NCBI RefSeq assembly: GCF_006874585.1
Contig: NZ_CP029761.1
Location: forward strand, 1,809,001-1,873,000
Origin: Sphingomonas sp. IC081
GTDB taxonomy: Bacteria > Pseudomonadota > Alphaproteobacteria > Sphingomonadales > Sphingomonadaceae
Reading direction: 5' to 3'
DNA length: 64,000 nt
Shown here piece by piece: positions 34,599 through 44,141 of this stretch. Both the position numbers and the translations under genes were made by a program. The notes below the pieces were generated by a model that saw only the letters and a program-made list of their open reading frames with translations, did no database searches and was not told where the DNA came from. How positions within the stretch are numbered: the first letter of the stretch is position 1; each line of letters opens with the position of its first letter.

Positions 34599-35090
34599 AT
34601 GAATCGCGCACCGTTCATCCGCCCCATCGCCCGCGCCCCCGCTTTTCTGGCCTGCGGCCTGGCGCTTGCCGCAGTGTCGGCAGGGCTCGCCCCGGCAATG
34701 GCGAAGCCGGCTCCGCCGCCGGTGCCGGGCGGAACCATCAGCACCCTGCCGCTCGGCCACTATACCTGCGAGAAGGACGGCGATGCCGGCGGCGCGGTCG
34801 GCAATCCGGTGCCGGCGCTCGACTTCCAGGTGGTCAACTTCTCCAGCTACAAGGGCACGGACGGGGTTCGCGGCAGCTACCTGATGACCGGCGACAGCGT
34901 GACCATGACCGGCGGCAAGCTCAAGGGTGAAAAACTCCATCGCACCGCCCCGGCCTTCCTGCGCGTGGTCGGCGCCGACGGCCAGGACAGCGAAATCCGC
35001 TGCGTGCTCACCTCGCGCAAGCGCCAGTCGGATGGCGGCTTCAACGAAAACAGCCCGGCCGACAGCGGCGGCGACTATTCGCAAGGCTGA
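34599..35090 (+). CDS. Secreted hypothetical protein next to efp
   Basis: A 163-residue protein with a signal peptide (about residues 1-35, cleavage after AMA) and an acidic, Gly-rich mature part. Two Cys ([12 protein letters not shown] and [11 protein letters not shown]) could form a disulfide in the periplasm. The pattern [22 protein letters not shown] suggests a beta-rich fold. I do not recognise the family. It is divergent from efp, sharing a 100-base promoter region. Confidence 0.65.
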   Translation: MNRAPFIRPIARAPAFLACGLALAAVSAGLAPAMAKPAPPPVPGGTISTLPLGHYTCEKDGDAGGAVGNPVPALDFQVVNFSSYKGTDGVRGSYLMTGDSVTMTGGKLKGEKLHRTAPAFLRVVGADGQDSEIRCVLTSRKRQSDGGFNENSPADSGGDYSQG

Positions 35091-35195
35091 TCGCGCCTTG
35101 AGCCGCTGATCGCAGGGGCGGTTTGCCCCGCCTGTCGATCCATCCCATCCTCGCTTCAACAATGACCCGGCCTGTCCGGGCAGGAGGAGCGCGGA

Positions 35196-36008
35196 ATGGA
35201 CCTGGGCCTTGCCGGGAAACTGGCGATCGTGACCGGCGCGACGGCAAACATCGGCCGCGCCATCGCCCTTGAACTGGCCCGGGAAGGCGCAACAACCGTT
35301 CTGGTCGGGCGGGATCACGAGGCGGGCGAACGCCTGGCCGATCACTGCGTTCAGCAAGGCGCTCCTCAAGCGCGTTTTGTCGCTGCCGACCTTGCCGACG
35401 TCACCGCGCCCGGGCGCATCCTTGCCGCCGCCGAGGCGCTTGGCCCCGTCGATGTGCTGGTCAACAACGTCGGCGGCAACGTCGCGCAAGGCTTTTTCGC
35501 CGATTCCGATCCGGCAACCTGGATGGCCGACATCGACCTCAATTTCGGCACCGTGCTGCGCATGACCCACGCCGTGCTGCCGGGCATGATCGCCCGCAAG
35601 GGCGGCGCCGTGGTCAATGTCGGCTCGACCGCGGCCCTGGTGGGAGACTATCAGCTTCCCGTCTATTCCGCCGCCAAAGGCGCCGTGCACAGCTTCACCG
35701 CGGTTCTGGCGAAGGAACTCGGCCAGCACGGCATCCGCGTCAACGCGGTCGCCCCTTATGCAACGATCGCGCAAGATCCCGCCGCCTTCAGCACCGGCAG
35801 TCGCTTTCACCCGGATTCCGGCCTGTTCAGTCACGGCGCCGCCAGCGTGGCGGAAGCAGACCGCGCCATCCGCCAGCGCCGCACGTACGTCGGCCGCCCT
35901 TTCGCGAACCCCGACGAGATGGCGGGCATGGTTGCCTTCCTCGCCGGCGACCGGGCCAGCTTCATCACCGGGCAGATCTACCCGATCGACGGCGGCGCAT
36001 TGCTATGA
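35196..36008 (+). CDS. Short-chain dehydrogenase/reductase
   Basis: A 270-residue NAD(P)-dependent oxidoreductase. The cofactor motif TGATANIG (residues 12-19), NNVGG (in place of the usual NNAG), the catalytic Ser in VGSTAAL and the YSAAK pair (Tyr-x-x-x-Lys) are present, with [12 protein letters not shown] at the end. The ribosome binding site GGAGGAG precedes the start. It is followed eleven bases later by a SnoaL-like gene, probably in the same transcript, at the left end of the catabolic region. It likely oxidises or reduces a hydroxyl/keto group of the degraded substrate. Confidence 0.9.
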   Translation: MDLGLAGKLAIVTGATANIGRAIALELAREGATTVLVGRDHEAGERLADHCVQQGAPQARFVAADLADVTAPGRILAAAEALGPVDVLVNNVGGNVAQGFFADSDPATWMADIDLNFGTVLRMTHAVLPGMIARKGGAVVNVGSTAALVGDYQLPVYSAAKGAVHSFTAVLAKELGQHGIRVNAVAPYATIAQDPAAFSTGSRFHPDSGLFSHGAASVAEADRAIRQRRTYVGRPFANPDEMAGMVAFLAGDRASFITGQIYPIDGGALL

Positions 36009-36018
36009 GGGAGGGACC

Positions 36019-36558
36019 ATGAACACCGCCGACCCGGCGCTGGCCGCGCTGCTCGACAAGGAAGCCATCCGCGAGCTTGTCCTGCTCTATGCCCGCGTGA
36101 TCGACCGCCAGGACATCGCCCTGCTGCGCGACCTCTACACCGACGATGCGACCGATACCCACGGCGACAGTTTCGATGGCCCGGCCGAGGACTACTGCCA
36201 GTTCATCGCCGCCTCGTTCCCCTACATGCCCTATTCCGGGCACCACCTGTGCAATCACCTGATCGCGCTGGACGGCGACGCGGCAAGCGGCGAAGTTTAC
36301 GCCCTGGCCTGGCACCTGATCCCCAGCCCCGAGGGAGGACGGGCGGGAGGGCAGGAGGAAGACTTCATGGCCGTGCGCTACATCGACAACTATCGGCGCT
36401 GCGCCGACGGCAAGTGGCGCTTCTCGAAACGAGTGGTCACTTACGACTTCAAACTGCGCCGCCCGTTCGGCGGCGGCGGCCTGCTCGGGCAGGGTGCGCT
36501 GGACCCGAGCTATACGCTCTGCCCGCAAGCCCTGTTCGCACGAGGCGCGAGGGCCTGA
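36019..36558 (+). CDS. SnoaL-like/NTF2-fold protein
   Basis: A 179-residue protein of the NTF2-like superfamily. DKEAIRELVLLYARVIDRQDIALLRDLYTDDAT is the standard opening helix pair, and the later strands (GHHLCNHLIALDGDAASGEVYALAWH, RRCADGKWRFSKRVVTYDF) follow the fold. Relatives include scytalone dehydratase-like and steroid isomerase-like enzymes; the catalytic acid cannot be assigned. GAGGGAGGG precedes the ATG, and the gene is coupled with the SDR upstream. An isomerase or dehydratase role in the catabolic region is inference. Confidence 0.8.
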   Translation: MNTADPALAALLDKEAIRELVLLYARVIDRQDIALLRDLYTDDATDTHGDSFDGPAEDYCQFIAASFPYMPYSGHHLCNHLIALDGDAASGEVYALAWHLIPSPEGGRAGGQEEDFMAVRYIDNYRRCADGKWRFSKRVVTYDFKLRRPFGGGGLLGQGALDPSYTLCPQALFARGARA

Positions 36559-36599
36559 CGGCCCTCGCTCTCCCGCTCGTCACATCGCCAATCGTGACG

Positions 36600-37403
36600 T
36601 TACATCGAGGGCGCGTAGCCCCCGTTGAGCGGATAAGTCTGGCCGGTGATCCATTCGGCCGCATCCGAGCACAGGAACGTCACCAGCGCCGCCACGTCGG
36701 TCGACTTGCCGCAGCGGCGGATGGAATAGCGGCCCATCAAGCCCTTCATGTGATCGCCCTGCATGATCTCGGCCCGCTGTTCGTCCGGCATGTCGGGAAG
36801 CAGCGCCGAGAGCGACACGCAATTGGCCGTCACGTTGTAACGCCCCAGTTCCTTGGCGATCGAGCGCATGAACCCCTGCGCCCCCGCCTTGGACGAGGCA
36901 TAGACCGCCATCCTGGCCTCGCCCACCCGGCCCGAATCCGACACGATGGTGACGATCCGCCCGCGCTTTGCCGCGACCATGTCGGGAATGAACGCAAAGC
37001 AGCAGTTGTAGACGCCGTAGAGGTTGGTGCCGAGGTAGCGCTGCCAGTTCGCCGGATCTTCCTCCCAGAAATTTTGCGCCGGCCGGATCGAAGCGCCGGG
37101 CCCTGCCATGCCCGCGTTGTTCACCAGCACCGTGGCGGGCCCGAGTTCGGCCGTGATCGCGGCTCTGGCCGCCTGCGCCGCGGCAAGGTCGGTCACGTCG
37201 AACGGCACCGCCAGGGCAGGCACGCCCATGGCGCGAATTTCGCCGGCCACCGCCTCGGCCCGCTCCGGTACGAAATCGTTGACGGCAATGCCGCCCGCAT
37301 TGTGGCGGGCCAGTTCCAGCGCCGTGGCCCGCCCCGCGTTCTGGCCCGCACCGGTGACCAGAGCCACCTGCCCGCCCAGATCGATCAGATCGCTTCCTTG
37401 CAT
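36600..37403 (-). CDS. Short-chain dehydrogenase/reductase
   Basis: A 267-residue SDR. The cofactor motif is TGAGQNAG (residues 17-24). VNNAG is canonical, the catalytic Ser is in VSDSGRVG, and YASSK provides Tyr and Lys; the end WITGQTYPLNGGYAP is typical. It converges on the SnoaL-like gene. It stands first in line with the acyl-CoA dehydrogenase genes further right on the same strand but is 125 bases from them. A role in beta-oxidation or hydroxyl oxidation of the shared substrate is likely. Confidence 0.9.
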   Translation of the reverse strand: MQGSDLIDLGGQVALVTGAGQNAGRATALELARHNAGGIAVNDFVPERAEAVAGEIRAMGVPALAVPFDVTDLAAAQAARAAITAELGPATVLVNNAGMAGPGASIRPAQNFWEEDPANWQRYLGTNLYGVYNCCFAFIPDMVAAKRGRIVTIVSDSGRVGEARMAVYASSKAGAQGFMRSIAKELGRYNVTANCVSLSALLPDMPDEQRAEIMQGDHMKGLMGRYSIRRCGKSTDVAALVTFLCSDAAEWITGQTYPLNGGYAPSM

Positions 37404-37528
37404 CCTTGCCCTCTTGCCCTCTTGTCCGTGACGGCAAGTCTTGCATGCCCCGTCCTGCCCGGCGACAGGACCGCACCCGATATCGCGCGCGCGCTGCGGC
37501 TATCGCGGCGATGCCGCATGAAAACGGA

Positions 37529-38446
37529 CTACCCCCAGAGCGCCTCCGCCGCGGCCAGCCCCTGCCCGCCGCGTCCGCCCAGTTCCGCCGTCAGCAGTTT
37601 GAGCCGATAGGTCCACAAGTGCAGGGGATGCTCCAGCGTCATGCCCATGCCGCCAAGGAACTGGTGGTAGTCGTAGCAGACCCGCCTCGCCGCCTCCTGC
37701 GCATGGAGCAGCGCCAGCGCGGCGTCCGCCTGTGTCCCGCTCGCCGCCGCCCGCATGGCGAGCCAGTAGGCGGTGTTGGTCACCACCTGGGCCTCGGCCA
37801 GCCGGTGGCGCATTGCCTGGAACGTCGCGAGCGGACGCCCGAACTGCCTGCGCTCGGATACATAAGTCACCACGCTCGCCAGCGCCGCGCCGAGCAGGCC
37901 CGCCGCTTCCGCCGCCATCGCCACGCGCCAGGCCCGGGTGACTTCGGCCGGATCGACATCGTGCATCGTCACCGCGCCGGGCACGCCGGTGAGGAACGCG
38001 ACCGGATAGGCATAGAGCGTATCCTCCTGCGCCGGGGCAATCAGATCCTCGCTCGCGGTAAAGCTGCGGACGCCGCCCGGACCGACAACAACCACCGTCG
38101 CGCCGGGCCGCAGGAAACGCAGCGGCGCCGCAAGACGGCCTTCCTCGACCAGGCAGAGCGGGCGCGGCAAATCCGGATCGATCAGCGGGCGCACCAGCGC
38201 CGAGGCCGCCGCTTCCACCGTAAACGGCAGCCGTGCGAGCTTCTCCACCACCAATGCAGCAGTGACGGGGCCCAGTTCCTCGACCGCCATGACATCGAGG
38301 AAGCCGTTCTCCACCAGCGCCGCGTCGAGTTCCCCGCTTTCCAGCGCCAGTCCGGCATCGTGGAGCGGAGCGGAAACGAACGGCCGCGCCAGCGCTTCGA
38401 CAAAATCGAGGACCTGGGTCTGGTCGTCATTGAGGGCAAGCTGCAT
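37529..38446 (-). CDS. Acyl-CoA dehydrogenase, small subunit of a pair
   Basis: A 305-residue acyl-CoA dehydrogenase-like protein, shorter than the usual 380. The C-terminal helical domain is clear (RRQFGRPLATFQAMRHRLAEAQV, HQFLGGMGMTLEHPLHLWTYRLK), but the N-terminal and middle parts are abbreviated and lack the GFSEPDAGSD-type FAD loop. The start overlaps the stop of the full-size partner (TGATG). Paired full and short subunits occur in steroid catabolism, where they form alpha2beta2 heterotetramers (ChsE types). It should act with the upstream partner. Confidence 0.85.
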   Translation of the reverse strand: MQLALNDDQTQVLDFVEALARPFVSAPLHDAGLALESGELDAALVENGFLDVMAVEELGPVTAALVVEKLARLPFTVEAAASALVRPLIDPDLPRPLCLVEEGRLAAPLRFLRPGATVVVVGPGGVRSFTASEDLIAPAQEDTLYAYPVAFLTGVPGAVTMHDVDPAEVTRAWRVAMAAEAAGLLGAALASVVTYVSERRQFGRPLATFQAMRHRLAEAQVVTNTAYWLAMRAAASGTQADAALALLHAQEAARRVCYDYHQFLGGMGMTLEHPLHLWTYRLKLLTAELGGRGGQGLAAAEALWG

Positions 38447-39591
38447 CAGCGCGGCTCCCGGGGCAGTTCCAGCACGTCGCTGGCGATGATGTTGAGCTGG
38501 ATCTCGGCCGAACCGGCGGCGACCCCGGCGACGATGCCGCGCTGGTGGTGCATCTTGAGATAGGGCGAGGCCCCCGCGAGCGCTTCGGGCAGGAACTCCA
38601 CCACGAATTCGCAGACGGCCCGCTCGGCCATCACGGTGGCGTAGCGGGCGGAACTGGACTCCGCACCGATCGCCAGCCCGTCGACCCGTTTCTGCACGAC
38701 GGCATAGTTGGCCGTCCCCGCCCCCTCGCACAGCGCCGCGCAGCGCGCGGCCTCGATGCGCACATGCTCGCGAACGAAGTCGCCGCGCGCCTTCAGCATC
38801 GCCACCGCCCGGTCGAGCGCGGCCCGGGCCAGCGTGAAACGCGGGATACCCAGCCGCTCGTTGCGCAGCGAATAGGCGACGATCTCCCAGGCCTGCCCCT
38901 CCTCACCAAAACGCGCGGTTTCGGGCACGGTCACATCGTCGAAGAAGACCTCGTGAATGTCGCCCTCACCGATCAGCGAGGGGATCTGGCGCACGGTGAT
39001 GCCCGGCGTGTCCATCGGCACGAGGACGATGGTGATGCCCTTCTTGCGATCGTCGCTGGTGCGGGTCAGCAGGAAGCAGGTGTCGGCAAGGCCTGCATAG
39101 GAGGTCCAGATTTTCTGGCCATTGATGACGTAGTGACCGTCCTTCAGCACGGCACGGGTGCGCAGGCTGGCAAGGTCCGATCCGGCATCGGGCTCCGAAA
39201 AGCCCTGACACCACAGCGATTCCCCGCGCGTGATCGGTTCCAGATAGCGCGCCTTCTGTTCAGGCGTGCCGTACTTCTCCAGCGTCGGGCCGATCCAGTT
39301 GACGTTCATATACTGGCCGCCGCGCGGCTCGCCGGCGATCCACATCTCTTCGGAGAGGATCTGCTGCTCCCACGGCCCCAGCCCCTCCCCGCCCATGTCC
39401 TTCGGCCAGTGGGGGAACAGCAGGCCGGCTTCGGCAAGCTTGACGCAGAAGCCGCGGGCAAATGCCGTCAGCGCGGGCGAGGCGGGGCCGTGTTCGGAGA
39501 ACGTTTCCCAGTCATCCGGCAGGTTGGCGTGCAGGAAGTCCCGGATCTTGTGGCGGAACGCGTCCTGGTCCTCGGTCCATTCGAACTGCAT
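38446..39591 (-). CDS. Acyl-CoA dehydrogenase, full-length subunit of a pair
   Basis: A 381-residue FAD enzyme that introduces an alpha-beta double bond in an acyl-CoA. It shows CQGFSEPDAGSDLASLRTRA and YVINGQKIWTSYA (flavin and substrate site), RLGIPRFTLARAALDRAVAML and the C-terminal GSAEIQLNIIASDVLELPREPR. It starts MQFEWTEDQDAFRHKIRDFL and is coupled to the short subunit downstream. The sequence resembles the FadE26/ChsE4 group more than short-chain fatty-acid enzymes, judged by motifs. The substrate is inferred to be a bulky CoA ester. Confidence 0.9.
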   Translation of the reverse strand: MQFEWTEDQDAFRHKIRDFLHANLPDDWETFSEHGPASPALTAFARGFCVKLAEAGLLFPHWPKDMGGEGLGPWEQQILSEEMWIAGEPRGGQYMNVNWIGPTLEKYGTPEQKARYLEPITRGESLWCQGFSEPDAGSDLASLRTRAVLKDGHYVINGQKIWTSYAGLADTCFLLTRTSDDRKKGITIVLVPMDTPGITVRQIPSLIGEGDIHEVFFDDVTVPETARFGEEGQAWEIVAYSLRNERLGIPRFTLARAALDRAVAMLKARGDFVREHVRIEAARCAALCEGAGTANYAVVQKRVDGLAIGAESSSARYATVMAERAVCEFVVEFLPEALAGASPYLKMHHQRGIVAGVAAGSAEIQLNIIASDVLELPREPR

Positions 39592-39698
39592 GGCATCCTT
39601 CGTCTCTGCTTTCCTCCGGCGTTACCCAGCGGGCCACGCCCTCACAAGCAAAGGGCCAACGCCCCGGCGAAAACCGCCGAGGGCTTTGCCGGACAGCC

Positions 39699-40472
39699 TT
39701 ACTGCCGCACCGCTGCGATCGCCGCCGGCGAGACGTAGCGCGTGGTCGAGATACCGCCGTCCACCGCGATGGTCTGTCCGTTGACGAACCCCGCCTCGTC
39801 CGAAGCGAGAAAGGCCACCATGTTGCCGATGTCCGCCGCAGTGCAATCGCGCTGGAGCGGCGTCAGTTCGTGGTTGGTGCGGCGGAAGAAATCCAGTTCC
39901 CAGAACGCCGTGGTCATCTCGGTGCGCACCACGGTCGGCGCAATGTAGTTGGAGCGGATGCCGCGCGGGCCATATTCGGCGGCCATCGTCTGCATCAGGC
40001 CGATCTGCCCGGCCTTCACGGTGGAATAGGCCCCGCCGCCCGGCGTGCCGTAAAGCCCCCAGGTCGAGCCGATGAACAGGATCGAACTCCCCTCCCCCAT
40101 CACCCGCAAAGCCTCACGGCAGAGCCGGAACGGTGCGCGCAGGGATATGCCCAGCACTTCGTCCAGCATGGCGTCGGTGGTCTGGTCCACCGGGCCGAAG
40201 TTGAACGATCCGGCATTGTTCACCAGCACGTCCAGCCGCCCGAACGTCTCCACCGCAACGTCGACGATGGCGCGCGGGGCTTCATCGGCCGTGGCGTCAA
40301 TGGCGATAAAGTCGAACTCCACCGCACCCGCCAGCGCGTCCTTGAGCGCCTGAAGCTTCTTCGCATTGCGCCCGGTGCCGAGGACCTTGACGCCCTTCGC
40401 CCCCAGCGCACGCACGATGGCCTCGCCTATACCGCCTGCCGCTCCGGTGACGACTGCTACCTTGCCTTGCAT
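39699..40472 (-). CDS. Short-chain dehydrogenase/reductase
   Basis: A 257-residue SDR. TGAAGGIG (residues 9-16), VNNAGSFNFG, FIGSTWGLYG (Ser), YSTVK (Tyr, Lys) and GQTIAVDGGIS near the end are all canonical. I start at MQGKVAVV (40472) with AGGACAG just upstream, because the longer frame runs into a REP-type repeat. It lies 107 bases upstream of the acyl-CoA dehydrogenase pair, same strand, and downstream of a KstD-like gene, so it probably belongs to one catabolic transcript unit. Confidence 0.9.
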   Translation of the reverse strand: MQGKVAVVTGAAGGIGEAIVRALGAKGVKVLGTGRNAKKLQALKDALAGAVEFDFIAIDATADEAPRAIVDVAVETFGRLDVLVNNAGSFNFGPVDQTTDAMLDEVLGISLRAPFRLCREALRVMGEGSSILFIGSTWGLYGTPGGGAYSTVKAGQIGLMQTMAAEYGPRGIRSNYIAPTVVRTEMTTAFWELDFFRRTNHELTPLQRDCTAADIGNMVAFLASDEAGFVNGQTIAVDGGISTTRYVSPAAIAAVRQ

Positions 40473-40509
40473 CTGTCCTGCTCCGCTTATGCCGCCACCG
40501 CTTAAAGAA

Positions 40510-40543
40510 GAAGCGGGATCCCCGCCTTCGCGGGGCTGACGGG
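40510..40543 (-). repeat. REP-type palindromic repeat, copy A
   Basis: A 34-base unit with the hairpin CCCCGC-GAAG-GCGGGG and the flanks CGTCAG... and GATCCCGCTTC on the minus strand. It is an inverted copy of the repeats at 40609 and 46630. It lies between two same-strand genes. Confidence 0.75.
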
Positions 40544-40602
40544 AGTACCTTGTCGGCACATCTGATTTTCAGCTCGCTTGTCGAAGTTTCGCCAAATCCA
40601 AA

Positions 40603-42387
40603 CTACTTCGTCATCCCGGCGAAGGCGGGGATCCCGCTTTGTTCAAGCCCCGAACCCACCCGCGCGTTTCCGGCTCGTTCGGCAATGTCATTGGCGGCGA
40701 CAAACCCGAAGGTCATGGCCGGTCCGATCGTCGCCCCCGCGCCCGGGTAGGTGTCGCCAAACGGGGTCCCCGAATTGTTGCCCGCGGCATAGAGCCCGGC
40801 AATCGGCCTGCCCTCCCCATCGAGCACCCGCGCCCGTGCGTCGCAGCGCAGGCCGCCCTTGGTGCCGAGATCGCCGTTGTTGATCGGCACCGCATAGAAC
40901 GGCGCCTTGTCGATCGGACCGATGTTCGGATTGGGCCTGGAAGAGGGATCGCCAAACATTTGATCATAGGGGTTCATGCCCCGTCCGAACTCGGGATCGA
41001 CGCCGGTCTTCGCATAGGCGTTCATGTTGGCGATGGTCTGACGCACGGCGTCTGCCGGCAGGTGTGTCTTGGCGCAGAGTTCTTCGATGGTACTGGCCCG
41101 GAACACGTAGTGATCCCACCAGTCGTGCGGCACTTTATGTTCGGGCGTATGGACCGTGGGCATCAGGCCGCCGGCGCTGAATTTCCGGCGGAATTTGGCA
41201 TCGAAGATCAGCCAGCAGGGACAGTTCGCGCCGGTTTCCAGCTGATCGCGCACCATGGCCTGCCCGAACTGGTCGTACCCGCAGGCCTCGTCCACAAAGC
41301 GCACACCCTTGCGGTTGACCACCACGCTCCACGGACGCCCCACGTCGAACGCGGCCTGATGGATCTCATGGAAGTTCGACGCCCCCTTCATCGGTAGCGT
41401 CATCGTCGGGATCCACCAGCCCTGCTCGGTGTGTTCGGTCGAGGCTCCGACCGCTTCCGCCGCGACCAGCGCCTCGCCCCGGTTGCCGTCCTCGGGCGTG
41501 GAGGAATGCCGTGTCAGCCCGGGCACCGGATAGAAGCGGTCCCGCAGCGCCTGGTTCCACTCGAACCCGCCCGCCGCCAGCACCACCCCGTGCCGCGCCG
41601 CCACGCTGTATCTGCGCCCGAAGCGGGACACCTCGACCCCGGTGACACGGCCTCCCTCGTCCACCGCCAGCCCTTCCAGCGCCGTCTCCAGCCGAAGCTC
41701 GACCCCGCGCGCAAACACCTGCTCATACGTCGCCCCCATCAGCGCGGCGCCCTGGGTGAAGCGCTTGTCGCGGTGCGAGACCTTGCGTGCCGGGCGGTCC
41801 AGCCAGTAGCGCCCGATCATCCGGCCCGCGACCATCCGCCAGCCCTTCGACTGCATCATCAGGGCAAAGGTCTCGGTAAGGTCCATCGCGTAGCGGCCGA
41901 ACAGCTTGAAGCGGTTGTACTGCTCGCGCATCAGGGCATAGCGCCCATCACCAAGCCGCCGCCCGTCGAACGTCGGCACGATCACGGAGCGATCCGCCCG
42001 CGCGCCCACCCGGTCGGGAAAGTAGTCCGGCCAGGCCGCCGCCGCGACCTGCACGCCGGTGGATTTCAGAAAGCGCAGCATCTTCGGCGCTTCATCGACG
42101 AAGGCTTCCAGCCGCTCCCGGTTCACCGCCACGCCGATAGTGGCATCGAGATAGGCAAGGGCCGCCTCGCGGCTGTCGCCCTGGTCCCCGTCCAGGCGGT
42201 GGTCGGGGATCCACATGACCCCGCCCGAAGTGGCCGAAGTGCCGCCGAACTTGTGCGCCTTCTCGACGATCAGCACTTTCAGGCCAAGATCGGCACTGCG
42301 CAGCGCCGCCATTGCCCCCGCCGAGCCCGATCCCACCACCACGACATCGAAGCTCTCGCCATTTTCGCAATTTCCGAGCGCGGACAC
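40603..42387 (-). CDS. KstD-family FAD dehydrogenase (3-ketosteroid 1-dehydrogenase-like)
   Basis: A 594-residue flavoprotein. The FAD motif VVVVGSGSAGAMAALRSAD (residues 15-33) and GGTSATSGGVMWIP are those of the KstD/fumarate-reductase family. The C-terminal GDTYPGAGATIGPAMTFGFVAA contains the Tyr-Pro-Gly-Ala-Gly-Ala segment whose Tyr is catalytic in 3-ketosteroid 1-dehydrogenase. It would insert a double bond into a cyclic ketone. The last residues (SGIPAFAGMTK) are encoded by a REP-type repeat, an odd C-terminal extension. A second family member is at 57773-59461. Steroid specificity is inference. Confidence 0.85.
   Translation of the reverse strand: MSALGNCENGESFDVVVVGSGSAGAMAALRSADLGLKVLIVEKAHKFGGTSATSGGVMWIPDHRLDGDQGDSREAALAYLDATIGVAVNRERLEAFVDEAPKMLRFLKSTGVQVAAAAWPDYFPDRVGARADRSVIVPTFDGRRLGDGRYALMREQYNRFKLFGRYAMDLTETFALMMQSKGWRMVAGRMIGRYWLDRPARKVSHRDKRFTQGAALMGATYEQVFARGVELRLETALEGLAVDEGGRVTGVEVSRFGRRYSVAARHGVVLAAGGFEWNQALRDRFYPVPGLTRHSSTPEDGNRGEALVAAEAVGASTEHTEQGWWIPTMTLPMKGASNFHEIHQAAFDVGRPWSVVVNRKGVRFVDEACGYDQFGQAMVRDQLETGANCPCWLIFDAKFRRKFSAGGLMPTVHTPEHKVPHDWWDHYVFRASTIEELCAKTHLPADAVRQTIANMNAYAKTGVDPEFGRGMNPYDQMFGDPSSRPNPNIGPIDKAPFYAVPINNGDLGTKGGLRCDARARVLDGEGRPIAGLYAAGNNSGTPFGDTYPGAGATIGPAMTFGFVAANDIAERAGNARVGSGLEQSGIPAFAGMTK
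40609..40640 (+). repeat. REP-type palindromic repeat, copy B, within KstD-like 3' end
   Basis: Thirty-two bases from CGTCATCCC to ATCCCGCTTT with the GGCGAAGGCGGGG core. It overlaps the last codons and is adjacent to the stop of the KstD-like gene. Opposite in orientation to copy A, 65 bases away. Confidence 0.75.
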
Positions 42388-42560
42388 CTGAACTCTCCCG
42401 AAATATGTTTTCGGATCACGTTATCGCGTCGGCGGCTTGCCCACGAAATGACCGCCACGGTACAGCGGCTTGCTTGGTCCTGCTTGTGCCCGCCTCGCGC
42501 TTGCGCGGAGGCTGCGACACCGGACAGTCCCAGAGCCAAGATTCGCGAGAAGCCGGGAAG

Positions 42561-42878
42561 ATGATGACCGAGAAAACCTTCGTTGCCGCCGCCAGACTGG
42601 AAGATGTGCCGCCGGGCGCCAAGCTTGTCGTGGAGGTGAACGGGATCGGCATGATCCTGTGCAACACCAGGGACCGCATCTTCGCGGTGCGCAACTTGTG
42701 CAGCCACGCCTTCGAGACGCTGGAATGCGGCCGCATGCGCAGCGGCTGGATTTCCTGCCCCGTGCACGGCGCCCGCTTCGACCTGGAAACCGGCGCGCCG
42801 CTCAACCCGCCGGCAACGATGCCGATCGAGACCTATGCGGTGCGGGTTGAAGACGGCATGATCGAAGTGGAAGTGTAA
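42561..42878 (+). CDS. Rieske-type [2Fe-2S] ferredoxin
   Basis: A 105-residue Rieske protein with the cluster ligands CSH (NLCSHAFETLE) and CPVH (SCPVHGARFDLETG), the spacing of ferredoxin components of ring-hydroxylating oxygenases. It would carry electrons in the cytoplasm to an oxygenase not in the window. The start at 42561 or 42564 (ATGATG) cannot be decided. It is divergent from the KstD-like gene and precedes the second acyl-CoA dehydrogenase pair. The oxygenase partner is unknown. Confidence 0.9.
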   Translation: MMTEKTFVAAARLEDVPPGAKLVVEVNGIGMILCNTRDRIFAVRNLCSHAFETLECGRMRSGWISCPVHGARFDLETGAPLNPPATMPIETYAVRVEDGMIEVEV

Positions 42879-42965
42879 AAGCCCTGCCGCGGTCGTGCCC
42901 CGATATCGCCGCAGCGACCTGCCGCCATCTGGACGCCCCGGCACCCCATCGGCACAGACAAGGGC

Positions 42966-44141
42966 ATGACCCACGATCTAGAAGCCCTGCGGCGCGATGT
43001 CCGCAGCTTCCTCAAGGCGCAGGCACCTGCCGACTGGCGCGCTTCCAGCCGCACCCAGGACGACTTTGTCCGCACCCAGCGAGACTGGTTCGGCAAGCTC
43101 GTGCACGCCGGCTATGCCATCCCGCACTGGCCTGCGGAGTATCCCGGCGGCGGCCGCAGCCTGGCCGAGCAGAAGGTGATCTACGAGGAACTGGCGCGCG
43201 CCGATTGCCCGCGCCTGCTGCTCTCGTTCGTCTCCACCTACCACGCCTTCGCCACGCTCCACGAATGCGGCAATGCCGCGCAGAAGGCCCGCTATCTCCC
43301 CAGGATCCTCGAGGGTGAGACCTGGTGCCAGGGCTTTTCCGAGCCCGGTGCCGGATCGGACCTTGCCGCCATCAAGACGCGGGCGGAACGGAAAGGCGAT
43401 GTCTACGTCATCAATGGCCAGAAAGTCTGGTCGACGATGGCCCAGTTCGCGGACAAGTGCCTGCTGCTGGCGCGCACCGCGTCGGACGGTCCCAAGCAGG
43501 CGGGCATCACCTACCTGCTGATGGACATGAAGGCTCCCGGCGTCACCGTGCGCCCGATCCACCAGATCCAGGGGGACGAGGAATTCGCCGAAATCTTCCT
43601 CGACAACGTGGAAATCCCGGTCTGCGAGCGGGTGGGCGAAGAAGGCATGGGCTGGGCCGTGGCACAGGCGACGCTGGCCTCCGAACGCGGGCTGACGCTG
43701 ATGGAACTGTCCTACCGCATGCGCGGTGCGCTCGGCCGCGTCGCCGGACTGATCCGCAAGCACGGGCATGAAGACGACCGCGGGGTCTTGCGCGATTTCG
43801 GCGTGCTGGTCACCCAAGTCGACGCCGTCTGCGCGCTTGCCGACCAGTTCCTCGACAACCGCATCAACGGGATCGAGCGCATCGGTGACGCCTCCATCGT
43901 CAAGAATGCCTACAGCCGCGCGCTGAGGGCCTATTCGGCGCTCGGCCTGCGGCTGGGCGGCATGGACGAACAATACGTCGCGCCGATCACGTTCGGCGAT
44001 CTCAATACCGGCAACTGGATGGCCGATTTCATGAACTCCTACGCCTGGACCATCGCCGGCGGCAGCGAGGAAGTGCAGCGCAATATCATCGCCGAGCGCA
44101 TGCTGGAGATGCCGCGCGAGCCGAAGGGGTGGGTGCTGTGA
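42966..44141 (+). CDS. Acyl-CoA dehydrogenase, full-length subunit of a second pair
   Basis: A 391-residue acyl-CoA dehydrogenase. WCQGFSEPGAGSDLAAIKTRAE and YVINGQKVWSTMAQFADKCLLLART mark the flavin/substrate site; GDEEFAEIFLDNVEIP and the C-terminal GGSEEVQRNIIAERMLEMPREPKG are standard. It is preceded by the Rieske gene at 87 bases and overlaps the following short subunit by four bases (GTGA). It resembles ChsE-type heterotetramer subunits by its pairing. It likely acts on a different chain-length intermediate than the pair at 37.5-39.6 kb. Confidence 0.9.
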   Translation: MTHDLEALRRDVRSFLKAQAPADWRASSRTQDDFVRTQRDWFGKLVHAGYAIPHWPAEYPGGGRSLAEQKVIYEELARADCPRLLLSFVSTYHAFATLHECGNAAQKARYLPRILEGETWCQGFSEPGAGSDLAAIKTRAERKGDVYVINGQKVWSTMAQFADKCLLLARTASDGPKQAGITYLLMDMKAPGVTVRPIHQIQGDEEFAEIFLDNVEIPVCERVGEEGMGWAVAQATLASERGLTLMELSYRMRGALGRVAGLIRKHGHEDDRGVLRDFGVLVTQVDAVCALADQFLDNRINGIERIGDASIVKNAYSRALRAYSALGLRLGGMDEQYVAPITFGDLNTGNWMADFMNSYAWTIAGGSEEVQRNIIAERMLEMPREPKGWVL

